A DNA stretch of 64,000 nucleotides from an uncultured Cytophagales bacterium (GTDB taxonomy: Bacteria > Bacteroidota > Bacteroidia > Cytophagales > Thermoflexibacteraceae), in assembly GCA_938039675.1 (NCBI GenBank), contig CALHUI010000003.1, positions 186,001 to 250,000 of the forward strand. The letters run 5' to 3'. Within the stretch, counting starts at the first letter, position 1; every line of letters starts with the position of its first letter. Under the pieces are notes generated by a model that was given only the letters and a program-made list of their open reading frames with translations, did not search any database and was not told the DNA's origin. Made by a program: the position numbers and the translations under genes. Below, in pieces: positions 8,440-16,097 of this stretch.

Positions 8440-9114
8440 TTAATTACACTCTTTCAATGCTTTTTCATAATAACGAATCAGCACCTGATTGTCTAATTTA
8501 TTGACGGTTAATACCATGTCAGCCTGAATATCGGTATCAAAAACAAACGGCTTCGGCGATGTTTCGGCTTGCAGAAAGCGCAGTTGGGATTGGAGTTGCG
8601 GTAGCTTGTTTTGCAGACGATTTATCAGTTGTGCAGGGTCGGGAAGGGCAGCACCAGCCAGTACAAGCACTTGTGCGATAGTGTCTTTCAGCGTGCTGTA
8701 TTCTTTAATGATGCGAGTAACCAACGGAATTTCTAAGCCTACAAGCGTTCCAAGAACGGCAATCAGCAAAAAAGCAACTAAACAATACAACTCGGTCATT
8801 GTATGGGCGGCATAGAGCAATGCTGTTGAAACACCGCCAAGCAGCCCAAGTACTATCTCCACATTGACAAATAAATCGAGCAGATTTTTGTCAAAAAACT
8901 TAGATATGTATGAGCCGACACCCATGAAAAACATGAACAGGCCAATCGTGAGGGAAAATTGCAGCACACTGCTCCCCAGAAAATAGGAGGAAACCGTACT
9001 AATCAGCAATTCGTAAAAAATCGCACAAGTAGCAATCAGGAATACAGAACCCGGCAAAACAGGCAGGTCAAAACGCAAATCAGGCTTTGTGCCTTTGTCT
9101 TCTTCCATGTACAA
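8440..9114 (-). pseudogene. Spermidine-synthase-type membrane protein lacking its catalytic domain
   Basis: Residues 25-150 match the N-terminal membrane region of long bacterial spermidine synthases: FYELLISTVSSYFLGSSVLQ, a GVGSYIS loop, and LVGLEIPLVTRIIKE at the end of the last helix. Residues about 185-224 match the extreme C-terminus of the same family (VNKLDNQVLIRYYEKAL). The ~250-residue aminopropyltransferase (Rossmann) domain that should lie between them is missing, with the junction near residue 150-185 (about 8560-8665), and the frame is intact. It is therefore either an internally deleted pseudogene or a reduced membrane-only derivative. A frameshifted DUF350 gene, a frequent partner of these synthases, lies just upstream, which favours decay. 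Confidence 0.6.
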
Positions 9115-9241
9115 TTAAGCAAGCAAGCAAAATAAAACAGCATTTCGGATTGGGCATTTCGGACTAAAAAATCTGCCAAAACCTGTGTCATCCGTAGCAA
9201 GCCGCGTGCTTATGTCATGCGTTTTTAAATTGCTCAAACGG

Positions 9242-9489
9242 TTAGCTTGCAATGGCTGCGGCAATGATGACGCAAATGCCCAAAATCATGGCACTTGCCA
9301 CAATGCCTACCGCCACGTTTTTCTCATCTGCCATCTGATGCGTCATTTTACCGGGCAGCAACCAATAATCTTAAAGGCAATGACCGACATAACAATGCCT
9401 ATGGCAAAAAATATAATTGTACCGGGAATCCCTACTTCGTAAAACTGTTTAGTGGTTTTCAGCAATACAAACGACAAAGAGTTTATCAT
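9242..9489 (-). pseudogene. DUF350 membrane protein, disrupted by a frameshift
   Basis: From ATG 9487-9489 the minus strand encodes a first helix (GIPGTIIFFAIGIVMSVIAFK) and then hits a stop. In the -1 frame the sequence continues as WLLPGKMTHQMADEKNVAVG and IVASAMILGICVIIAAAIAS to TAA at 9242-9244, which is the second half of a DUF350 two-helix unit with its conserved NVAxGIV segment. The shift lies near 9362-9374 and looks like loss of one base in an AAG-GAT context. DUF350 genes often accompany spermidine-synthase-like genes in bacteria, and a reduced one lies next door. A sequencing error is the main alternative. Confidence 0.65.
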
Positions 9490-9542
9490 AGCTCATTACA
9501 TTTGAAGCTAAGATAAAACTTTTTTACCGGTGTAGCGAAGAA

Positions 9543-10451
9543 TTACAGGAGTTCGTTAGAGAATCTATCTTGCAGGTCGTAAGCATTAGGTTCCAAATTT
9601 TTATCTCGCAGCCAATGGAGGAACTTCAACACTCGGTCGGGTTGCATAATACCCCACGTTTCGGCACTGCCAAAAAAGGGTGCTGTCTTTTGCAGGCTGT
9701 TCACCACATTTATTCGGGCTCGGTCGCGCTCACTCATATGTGGTTCTAATATGTGGGCGGCTTCTTCCATGTGTTGTTGGGCATACAAAAAGCCCTGCTT
9801 GGTAGCTTGCAAAAAATAACGATATTCTTTGCAATATGTGTCAATTCTATCTGTTGCAGATAATATAACAGGTGAGTAGCTGTAAGGAATATTGTAATCT
9901 GACAAGTAAAAGGTGTTTAGCACTATGCCGTTCTGTTCCGCTTCAATGCCTTCCCAGTTGGTAAAAATCCACGTGGCATCTGCCTTGCCTGCCAATAAAG
10001 TGTCCCAAATGCTGAGTTTTTCAGGATAACTGATTTGAATAGAACCCTTTCCGCCATCATTGACAATCATCTGGCGGACAATATCGTCTTCATAGCGGGC
10101 TTTGTAAGAAGCATATATCTTTCCATCCAGCATCTGCGGGCGGTTAATACCGGAAGAGGCAAGCGTTACAATAGCACTTAAATCTTCTTGCAACAGTGCA
10201 GCTACCGCACTCACTGCAAAAGGTTGCGCCTTTGTATTAAGGCTAATTACTGTTTCGGAAGGTGCTATGGCAAAATCTACTTTGCCAAGTTCCAATTTTT
10301 TTGCAGGAGTAAGCAAATAGTTATCTGTTCCGGGGTGAATAATTGTTGTGTGTACATCATACTCCTTGTAGAAGCCAAGTTCCTGTGCAATAAAAAAACC
10401 TATATGATTGACGTTGGGTGTCCAATCGAGTGCTATTTTGACAGAGAACAT
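9543..10451 (-). CDS. NMT1/THI5-like solute-binding domain protein without signal peptide
   Basis: The start is placed at 10451 (MFSVKIALDWTPNVNH); an in-frame extension to 10520 overlaps the upstream gene and adds no signal sequence. The 302-residue product has the type II periplasmic-binding fold of the NMT1/THI5 family, which binds thiamine-pyrimidine or related compounds: ALDWTPNxNH at the start, FFIAQELGFYKEY, and LGKVDFAIAPSETVI. Relatives are mostly ABC-transporter binding proteins, but here no export signal and no permease or ATPase neighbour is visible. The cysteine-rich iron motif of yeast THI5 enzymes is absent. The role is therefore open. Confidence 0.75.
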   Translation of the reverse strand: MFSVKIALDWTPNVNHIGFFIAQELGFYKEYDVHTTIIHPGTDNYLLTPAKKLELGKVDFAIAPSETVISLNTKAQPFAVSAVAALLQEDLSAIVTLASSGINRPQMLDGKIYASYKARYEDDIVRQMIVNDGGKGSIQISYPEKLSIWDTLLAGKADATWIFTNWEGIEAEQNGIVLNTFYLSDYNIPYSYSPVILSATDRIDTYCKEYRYFLQATKQGFLYAQQHMEEAAHILEPHMSERDRARINVVNSLQKTAPFFGSAETWGIMQPDRVLKFLHWLRDKNLEPNAYDLQDRFSNELL

Positions 10452-10495
10452 GATAAAAAACTTGTATGAAATTACTTTTTTTATTGCTTTGTTTA

Positions 10496-10503
10496 CAAAA
10501 TTA
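10496..10503 (-). promoter_or_regulatory. Possible -7 promoter box for the NMT1-like gene
   Basis: On the minus strand TAATTTTG matches the Bacteroidota TAnnTTTG element, 45 bp upstream of the chosen ATG at 10451. It overlaps the stop codon of the preceding DUF4249 gene. No convincing TTG -33 box at the right distance is visible. Confidence 0.35.
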
Positions 10504-11397
10504 ACGCTTTTTCGGTTCAATCTTTTGCGTAAAAACGCTCACTTCCGAAACACAAAACCAACCCACAGCAGGTAAAGAAACATTAGCCGGGCTTGTGATA
10601 TTGGTTCGGGTATTTTCCAGCGGGCGAGCAAACAAACCGCTGTTGTTAATCTGATTTTCGGCTTGCTCCAAAAACAAATAGGTTGGGCGATTGATAGACC
10701 ATATTTCTACGCGCACCTCATCGCCCACCTGATAAGGGTCTTGCGAGTCGGTAATGCGGTTGCGAATGGGCGGAATAAATACAAAACCATCTGCACCTGC
10801 CCCTGAACCTCCCCTGACTGCATTGAAAGCATAATTAATCAGGGTTGGTTTGGTAATTAATTTGCCGTTTTTGTAGGCGCGAATCCAGTAAAAATCATCT
10901 TGTCCGGGTAAATCAGAGCCGTAAAATTGTGCATAATACCCCTCTTTGGCATCTCCTATATTGGGGCGTTCACGAAATTCGTATGTGATAGAATCTACGC
11001 TTGTAGTCCTATTCAGGGGCGAGCTTGCCATATAAATATTACCCTGATAGTTTACCGTCAGGCGAAAGTTATCCCCAATATTACCTAACCGTTCATTTTC
11101 AGTTGGTTGCCAGCAGTACTCCCCATTTTGTCGGGTATCGGTAAAAACGAAACGACGGTTTTGCGTCAAATTTTCAACAATAACTTCCGCATCTTGCACA
11201 GGCGGCGTTACAGTATTAAAATAAGGTGCCGTACTTGTCAGACGAATAATTTGCGGAGTGTTTGTATTGGCTATAAAAGCGTCAATTACCAACTGCGGAC
11301 GTGAAGCCGCCAAATTAACGCTTACAACATCCTCACACGCTGACAGGAAAGCCACTGACAGCAAAAAAGAAAGAATGCGGAAGACATTATTCCGCAT
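10501..11397 (-). CDS. DUF4249 family lipoprotein
   Basis: The start at 11397 gives MRNNVFRILSFLLSVAFLSAC, a lipoprotein signal peptide with a lipobox ending at Cys-21 (FLSAC). The 298-residue protein has the DUF4249 pattern: VNLAASRPQLVIDAFIAN, then VQDAEVIVENLTQNRRFVF, a Tyr/Trp-rich middle part (GQDDFYWIRAYKNGK) and a C-terminal segment with NITSPANVSLPAVGWF. In Bacteroidota these proteins are usually found beside TonB-dependent receptors and are thought to sit at the outer membrane. Here no receptor gene is adjacent, so it is an orphan copy. Confidence 0.8.
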   Translation of the reverse strand: MRNNVFRILSFLLSVAFLSACEDVVSVNLAASRPQLVIDAFIANTNTPQIIRLTSTAPYFNTVTPPVQDAEVIVENLTQNRRFVFTDTRQNGEYCWQPTENERLGNIGDNFRLTVNYQGNIYMASSPLNRTTSVDSITYEFRERPNIGDAKEGYYAQFYGSDLPGQDDFYWIRAYKNGKLITKPTLINYAFNAVRGGSGAGADGFVFIPPIRNRITDSQDPYQVGDEVRVEIWSINRPTYLFLEQAENQINNSGLFARPLENTRTNITSPANVSLPAVGWFCVSEVSVFTQKIEPKKR

Positions 11398-11464
11398 AAG
11401 TACTTTCGGCCGAAGTCTAAATTTAATCATCACAATCAGTAAACGATAAACTTGCCGATAGTGT

Positions 11465-11881
11465 TTAGTTTACAATATAAAGTTTCTTGATTTTGTTGAT
11501 TGGTCCCGGACAATATTTTTGATGACAGGCAATACATGAAAGCACAACGGTATTAAAATTTTGTACTTGGTCGCCATCGTTTTGATAAATGCGTTCCAAA
11601 GCCAATAAAAAGCCGTTGCTGAATGGGGCAAAGTTCTCATCGCGTACATTGGCATCGGTAGGTGTTGCCGTGTGAATTGCTTTGAACTTTTCGCGGAAAT
11701 CTTCGGGGAGTCGCTTTTCAAGGATTGCCTTTCGGATGGCTTCCGAATCGTTGTACATGGCACGCATCAGGAGTGCCAGTTCGCTGTCGTCATTTTGCGG
11801 CGTCAGCTGCGGGCTGACAAATCCGTAGCCCACAGCCGATACGTAAATAAACAGTACCAGCAGAAAAACCGGAGCTTTCAT
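11465..11881 (-). CDS. Small exported c-type cytochrome-like protein
   Basis: A 138-residue product with a signal peptide (about residues 1-20, MKAPVFLLVLFIYVSAVGYG) and a single haem-attachment motif CIACH at residues 116-120 near the C-terminus, followed by QKYCPGPI. The helical body before the motif suggests a four-helix cytochrome c' like fold, where haem attachment is C-terminal. A fourth cysteine (HQKYC) could form a disulfide. It starts 2 bp after the stop of the DUF4920 gene, so the two are translationally coupled. An electron-transfer or gas-binding role in the periplasm is plausible but not shown. Confidence 0.7.
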   Translation of the reverse strand: MKAPVFLLVLFIYVSAVGYGFVSPQLTPQNDDSELALLMRAMYNDSEAIRKAILEKRLPEDFREKFKAIHTATPTDANVRDENFAPFSNGFLLALERIYQNDGDQVQNFNTVVLSCIACHQKYCPGPINKIKKLYIVN

Positions 11882-11883
11882 GT

Positions 11884-12363
11884 TTACTTTTTTTGATAAC
11901 CTTTGATAATCACGCCGCTTGCCTCAAAAGTGATTTCTTCTTTCGGAGCAACAATCTGCGCAATTTCTTCTTTACTTTTGCCTGCATCCTGTGCATGGTG
12001 GCGCAATTCTTCCACGCTGCGCATTTCCTTATGGGCTACTCCTTCAAAAATTACTTCCAAACCTTCGGCACCGCTTTTAGGAACGAAAAAGCCGTAGTCT
12101 TTGAAACGCACGGTCATTTTTTCGTTGTTGCCAATATCTACGGTCATCCAGCAGCCTTTTTTCAGACAAGTCTGAACAATGGTTCCTTTCACTTTGAAAG
12201 TGCCTTCCTGCTTTTCTTTCATGAGTTGGCTTATTTCTGAGGCTGCTATTGCTCCTTCCTCCGTAATTTTATCGCCGTAATAGCTAAGGTTATCTTGGGC
12301 AAACGATTGCACAGAAAAAACTATCAAGTAAATCAGCGGAAGGGTGAAAAGATTTTTTATCAT
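11884..12363 (-). CDS. DUF4920 family secreted protein
   Basis: A 159-residue protein with a signal peptide (MIKNLFTLPLIYLIVFSVQSFAQ). The mature domain carries the DUF4920 features: VKGTIVQTCLKKGCWMTVDIG with its paired cysteines, then MTVRFKDYGFFVPK. The fold is probably an OB-like beta barrel. The CxxxGCWM segment looks like a metal or redox site, and the paired cytochrome gene 2 bp downstream would fit a redox role, but this is inference. It heads a compact minus-strand run with the cytochrome and DUF4249 genes. Confidence 0.8.
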   Translation of the reverse strand: MIKNLFTLPLIYLIVFSVQSFAQDNLSYYGDKITEEGAIAASEISQLMKEKQEGTFKVKGTIVQTCLKKGCWMTVDIGNNEKMTVRFKDYGFFVPKSGAEGLEVIFEGVAHKEMRSVEELRHHAQDAGKSKEEIAQIVAPKEEITFEASGVIIKGYQKK

Positions 12364-12390
12364 AGAGAAAATAATTTTGATAATGTAAAA

Positions 12391-13122
12391 TTAATTACGA
12401 CTATTGTATCTGCTGCGCAGCTCGGCTATTTGTTTCATTTTGAGGTCTAACAAAGCCGCTTCTTGATCTTCTACCCATTTAATCAGTGGGTACTTGTTGT
12501 CAGGATGCTTTTCGTGATAGTAAATGTACTGAATGTTGAACTCTTTGAAAATTTGTTCATACAGCGACTCAATCATGGCAAAGTTGGCTTTGGGATTGCT
12601 TTTCAGGCGTTTTAACTCTTCGTTTTCCTGTAAAATAACCGCTTCCATACCTGCAAATTCTGCTTTTACTACGCCTGATTTACCTTTCTTAGCACCTTCC
12701 TTGGCTTTTTTGATTGCTTCCAGCATTTCCAAAAAGGCATATTCATCAATAAAGAAGTCGGCAGAGCGAAATTCGGGTTTGATAACAAAGCCAATTATAC
12801 TTTCATTATTGGCTAACTGGCGAAGCATTAATTGTTGTTTCCAATGATTGATAGTTTCCATATCCTTGATGGTCATCTGCTTCCAGTTTTTGCCGTAATA
12901 TTCTACCCACAACGAAGAATCCAGAGGATTTTTAATAAGTTGTTTCCAAACATCGGGAATTTTCCGTGGGTCATTAATCCAGTCTGTGGTTCTGGCACCT
13001 TGACTCACATTTCCGGCGTTTAAATCTTGCGCAATTGACTTGCCTGTCAGGCCGCATAAGGTAAGTGTTACCACAAAGTATGGCAATGCAGTGAATAAGC
13101 GGAATAGAGATAAAAAGTGCAT
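12391..13122 (-). CDS. Secreted protein of unknown function
   Basis: The start at 13122 (MHFLSLFRLFTALPYFVVTL) opens a signal peptide ending near SIAQ; an upstream extension to 13227 overlaps the transporter gene and is rejected. The remaining ~210 residues are mostly helical and charged, with a basic patch (KKAKEGAKKGKSG) and many aromatic residues at the C-terminal half (YIYYHEKHPDNKYPLIKW). No family is recognised. It lies 40 bp downstream of an MFS transporter gene on the same strand and 27 bp upstream of the DUF4920 gene, so it may be part of that transcription unit. Confidence 0.7.
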   Translation of the reverse strand: MHFLSLFRLFTALPYFVVTLTLCGLTGKSIAQDLNAGNVSQGARTTDWINDPRKIPDVWKQLIKNPLDSSLWVEYYGKNWKQMTIKDMETINHWKQQLMLRQLANNESIIGFVIKPEFRSADFFIDEYAFLEMLEAIKKAKEGAKKGKSGVVKAEFAGMEAVILQENEELKRLKSNPKANFAMIESLYEQIFKEFNIQYIYYHEKHPDNKYPLIKWVEDQEAALLDLKMKQIAELRSRYNSRN

Positions 13123-13162
13123 AGTAATCAAAACTTTAGCTTCTTTATTGCAATTATTGTGC

Positions 13163-14491
13163 CTATGAATCAGCAATTTTCGGGTTGGTATCATTAACAA
13201 ACAGCGTGATGAAAGCAGCAATGCCAATAAGTACTCCCCCTAATATAACAGCTGCCACTCGGTCGTTGTTTAGCCATGTTTCCATCACCTTTCCAAAGAA
13301 TAACGAGGCAATGATTTCCGGCAGCACAATAAAGAAGTTAAAAATTCCCATATAAATTCCCATTTTTTCCTGAGGCAGGTGGCGTACCAGCATAGCATAA
13401 GGCATGGAGAGAATACTCGCCCATGCAATACCTACGCCAGTCATAGAAATCAGGAGTTCGTATTTGTTACTTGCAAGGCTTACATACCAAAGCCCTGAGG
13501 CACCGATAAATAAACAAATACTGTGGGTTAGTTTACGCCCGATGCGGTCGGCAATGAGTGGCAAAAGCGGGGAGAACAAAAAAGTAACCAATGAATAAAA
13601 AGCAAAACAGATACCTGCCCAAGCTACACCTTCGGCATACTGCGGAGATTGGGTATCGGTTGCGCCGAATATGTTGCGGGCAACAGCAACCGAAAAATAG
13701 AACCACATCAGGAAAAGCCCCGGCCATGTAAAAAATTGCACCAATGCCAATTGGCGCATCACCTTGGGCATGTGGAAGATGTTTTCAAAAATTTCTTTCG
13801 CACCGTTTAGGAAGCCGCTGCTTGCCGCTTTCTGCGCTTCAAATGCTGCCATGTTGTCAGGTGGGTATTCTTTGGTGGTAACAATGGTGTAGATAACGGC
13901 AAAGAAGAAAGCCCCCGCGCCTAAATAAAACGACAATCGGACAGTGAAAGGGATAGTGTCCGCGGCATGGCTGCCCGAAATATGAAACCAGTTTTCAAGC
14001 ATCCAAGGCAGGGCAGAGGCAACTACTGCCCCTAAACCAATGAAGAAACTTTGCATGGCATAACCCTTTGTTTGCTGCTCGCGCGGCAACATATCGGCTA
14101 CGAATGCCCGAAAAGGCTCCATGCTGATGTTGATAGAAGCATCAAGAATCCACAGCAGGCCGGCAGCTATCCACAGCGCAGATGAATTAGGCATTAGCAC
14201 TAACGCGATTGAGGAGAGGATAGCACCTGTCAGGAAATAAGGTTTGCGCCGCCCCAGCGAAGTCCATGTGCGGTCGGAAAGGTAGCCGATAATAGGTTGT
14301 ACAATGAGCCCGGTAAGTGGTGCGGCCAGCCACAACATCGGAATATTTTCTGGTTCTGCGCCCAAATACTCGTAAATGGCACTCATATTGGCCATTTGAA
14401 GTGCCCATCCAAACTGAATACCAAAGAAACCGAAACTCATGTTCCATATCTGGAAAAAACTGAGCATCGGTTTGTTTTTATGTAGTGTCAT
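13163..14491 (-). CDS. MFS transporter, SLC45/GPH-like sugar transporter type
   Basis: A 442-residue integral membrane protein with about 12 hydrophobic helices. The cytoplasmic loop between helices 2 and 3 carries the MFS signature in the form GYLSDRTWTSLGRRKPYFL; this, with the opening FFGIQFGWALQMANMSAIYEYLGA, is typical of bacterial relatives of eukaryotic sucrose transporters. A second half motif IADRIGRK is found after helix 8. It probably exchanges or imports a di- or monosaccharide with a cation, but no sugar-metabolic genes are adjacent. A second possible start lies 8 codons in (MLSFF). Confidence 0.85.
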   Translation of the reverse strand: MTLHKNKPMLSFFQIWNMSFGFFGIQFGWALQMANMSAIYEYLGAEPENIPMLWLAAPLTGLIVQPIIGYLSDRTWTSLGRRKPYFLTGAILSSIALVLMPNSSALWIAAGLLWILDASINISMEPFRAFVADMLPREQQTKGYAMQSFFIGLGAVVASALPWMLENWFHISGSHAADTIPFTVRLSFYLGAGAFFFAVIYTIVTTKEYPPDNMAAFEAQKAASSGFLNGAKEIFENIFHMPKVMRQLALVQFFTWPGLFLMWFYFSVAVARNIFGATDTQSPQYAEGVAWAGICFAFYSLVTFLFSPLLPLIADRIGRKLTHSICLFIGASGLWYVSLASNKYELLISMTGVGIAWASILSMPYAMLVRHLPQEKMGIYMGIFNFFIVLPEIIASLFFGKVMETWLNNDRVAAVILGGVLIGIAAFITLFVNDTNPKIADS

Positions 14492-14552
14492 TGCTGTTTG
14501 TTTTCATTTGATACACAATATAAAACAATCAGCGGCTGTTTTTCAAATGGAT

Positions 14553-14585
14553 AAGCCTCGGCAGTAATGAATATTGCCGAGGCTT
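14553..14585 (-). terminator. Perfect 11-bp stem-loop after the YtxH gene
   Basis: AAGCCTCGGCA (14553-14563) pairs with TGCCGAGGCTT (14575-14585) around an 11-nt loop, 21 bp past the YtxH stop codon and upstream of the MFS gene. There is no T-run, so it could be a weak terminator, a transcript-stabilising stem or a protein-binding palindrome. Confidence 0.5.
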
Positions 14586-14606
14586 GCATGTAAGGGTGGG
14601 TAAGGA

Positions 14607-14933
14607 TTAGGCCTTATCCGTAATTTCTGTTTTCTTTCCGTTTGCCAATGTTTCTTTGGCGCTCGCAACCAGTCCTTCGGCAAATTTGGTAAGTTTGGTT
14701 TTGCTTAATTCCAGTTGCTCGTCCAGTTCCTTTTTCAACTCGGCAGATTTGCGGGTAATATCTTTTTTCAGTTCAGAAGCCTTATCTTCCATGTCTCTGC
14801 GTAAACGAGCAGAGCCGTCTGCAATACGCTTGCGCGTTTTTTCACCTTTATCAGGAGCCAAAAGTACGCCTGCCAATGCACCGATAGCAACACCTGCCAT
14901 CAATGCTAACAAATTGCTTTCTAATTTGCGCAT
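14607..14933 (-). CDS. YtxH domain protein
   Basis: Starting at 14933 (MRKLESNLLALMAGVAIGAL), this 108-residue protein has one glycine-rich transmembrane helix followed by LLAPDKGEKTRKRI, the YtxH/gas-vesicle-like signature. It continues into a long amphipathic helical tail (KASELKKDITRKSAELKKEL and so on) with an apolipoprotein-like repeat. YtxH proteins are small membrane-associated stress proteins of unknown mechanism. An alternative start 7 codons upstream (14954) is possible. It appears to be monocistronic, with queA 48 bp upstream ending on the other side of a spacer... both on the minus strand. Confidence 0.8.
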   Translation of the reverse strand: MRKLESNLLALMAGVAIGALAGVLLAPDKGEKTRKRIADGSARLRRDMEDKASELKKDITRKSAELKKELDEQLELSKTKLTKFAEGLVASAKETLANGKKTEITDKA

Positions 14934-15002
14934 AAAAAAATGTAGTTTAGTCAATAATCATATTTAATACGTAATATCTGTATGTAAAGTTGCAATTTTT
15001 TT

Positions 15003-16049
15003 CTAAATAATCAACATGGCATCACCATATGTGAAAAAGCGGTAGCGTTCTTTGATGGCAATTTCATATGCGCTCATAATAAGGTCATACCCGCCAAATG
15101 CGCAAGTCGTCATCAAGAGGGTGGATACCGGTTTGTGGAAGTTGGTAACAAGTGCCGAGCAGATTTTAAAATCGTAAGGCGGGAAGATAAACTTATCAGT
15201 CCATCCTTTGCTAGGCTTAAGCCTTCCCCCGGCAGAAACCGAAGTTTCTAATGCCCGCATGGAGGTAGTGCCAATGGCGCAAATTTTATGGCGTTTATCC
15301 AAGGCTTCGTTTACAACCTCAGCGGTACGTTCGCTGACTTCGTATTGTTCCGAGTCGGTTTTATGTTTGGTTAAGTCTTCTACATCTACCTCGCGAAAAG
15401 TTCCTAACCCAACATGTAAGGTTATAGGTTCAATATTTACTCCTTTCAATTGCAGACGGCGAATCAGCTGCGGAGTAAAGTGCAAGCCGGCAGTAGGAGC
15501 AGCCACCGCACCAATATGCTCGGCAAAAATGGTCTGGAACCGTTCATTATCAATGCTCTCATTAGTTCGCCCTATGTCGCGGGGGATGGGCATTTCGCCA
15601 AGTTCGTTAATAGCTTTGTAGAAATCTTCGGTAGAGCCGTCGAACAAGAAGCGAATGGTACGACCGCGCGAAGTGGTATTGTCTATCACTTCTGCCACAA
15701 GCTCGCCGTCGCCAAAATACAATTTGTTGCCTACACGGATTTTACGGGCGGGGTCTACCAGCACATCCCATAAATGGGCATCGGGGTTAAGTTCGCGGAG
15801 CAGAAATACTTCAATTTTAGCTCCGGTTTTTTCTTTATTGCCGTAGAGGCGTGCAGGAAAAACCTTGGTATTATTTATTACCATAACGTCGCCTTCTTCA
15901 AAATACTCAATAATGTCTTTGAATATTTTGTGCTCAATTTGTCCGGTTTTGCGATGTACAACCATTAGCCGCGATTCATCACGGTTAGCTTCCGGATATT
16001 TTGCTATGGCATCATCTGGCAAGTCAAATTTAAAGGCGGATAATTTCAT
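15003..16049 (-). CDS. queA: S-adenosylmethionine:tRNA ribosyltransferase-isomerase
   Basis: A 348-residue QueA, of usual length for the family. It transfers and isomerises the ribosyl part of S-adenosylmethionine onto 7-aminomethyl-7-deazaguanine in tRNA, making epoxyqueuosine. Recognisable parts are [73 protein letters not shown] and TSMRALET, and the end [14 protein letters not shown]. All conserved blocks are present, so the enzyme should be active in the cytoplasm. A distant ptpS/queD-like gene occurs at 37.2 kb, but no other queuosine genes adjoin. Confidence 0.95.
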   Translation of the reverse strand: MKLSAFKFDLPDDAIAKYPEANRDESRLMVVHRKTGQIEHKIFKDIIEYFEEGDVMVINNTKVFPARLYGNKEKTGAKIEVFLLRELNPDAHLWDVLVDPARKIRVGNKLYFGDGELVAEVIDNTTSRGRTIRFLFDGSTEDFYKAINELGEMPIPRDIGRTNESIDNERFQTIFAEHIGAVAAPTAGLHFTPQLIRRLQLKGVNIEPITLHVGLGTFREVDVEDLTKHKTDSEQYEVSERTAEVVNEALDKRHKICAIGTTSMRALETSVSAGGRLKPSKGWTDKFIFPPYDFKICSALVTNFHKPVSTLLMTTCAFGGYDLIMSAYEIAIKERYRFFTYGDAMLII

Positions 16050-16097
16050 ATGTCAAGGGCTTTTTGTTGTCTTTGGTTTACTTAGAAATTAGAATCG

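Noticed and set aside
9543-10451. THI5-type pyrimidine synthase
   Set aside because: The family likeness is to the binding fold; the cysteine-rich iron motif and the donor histidine context of THI5 are not visible.
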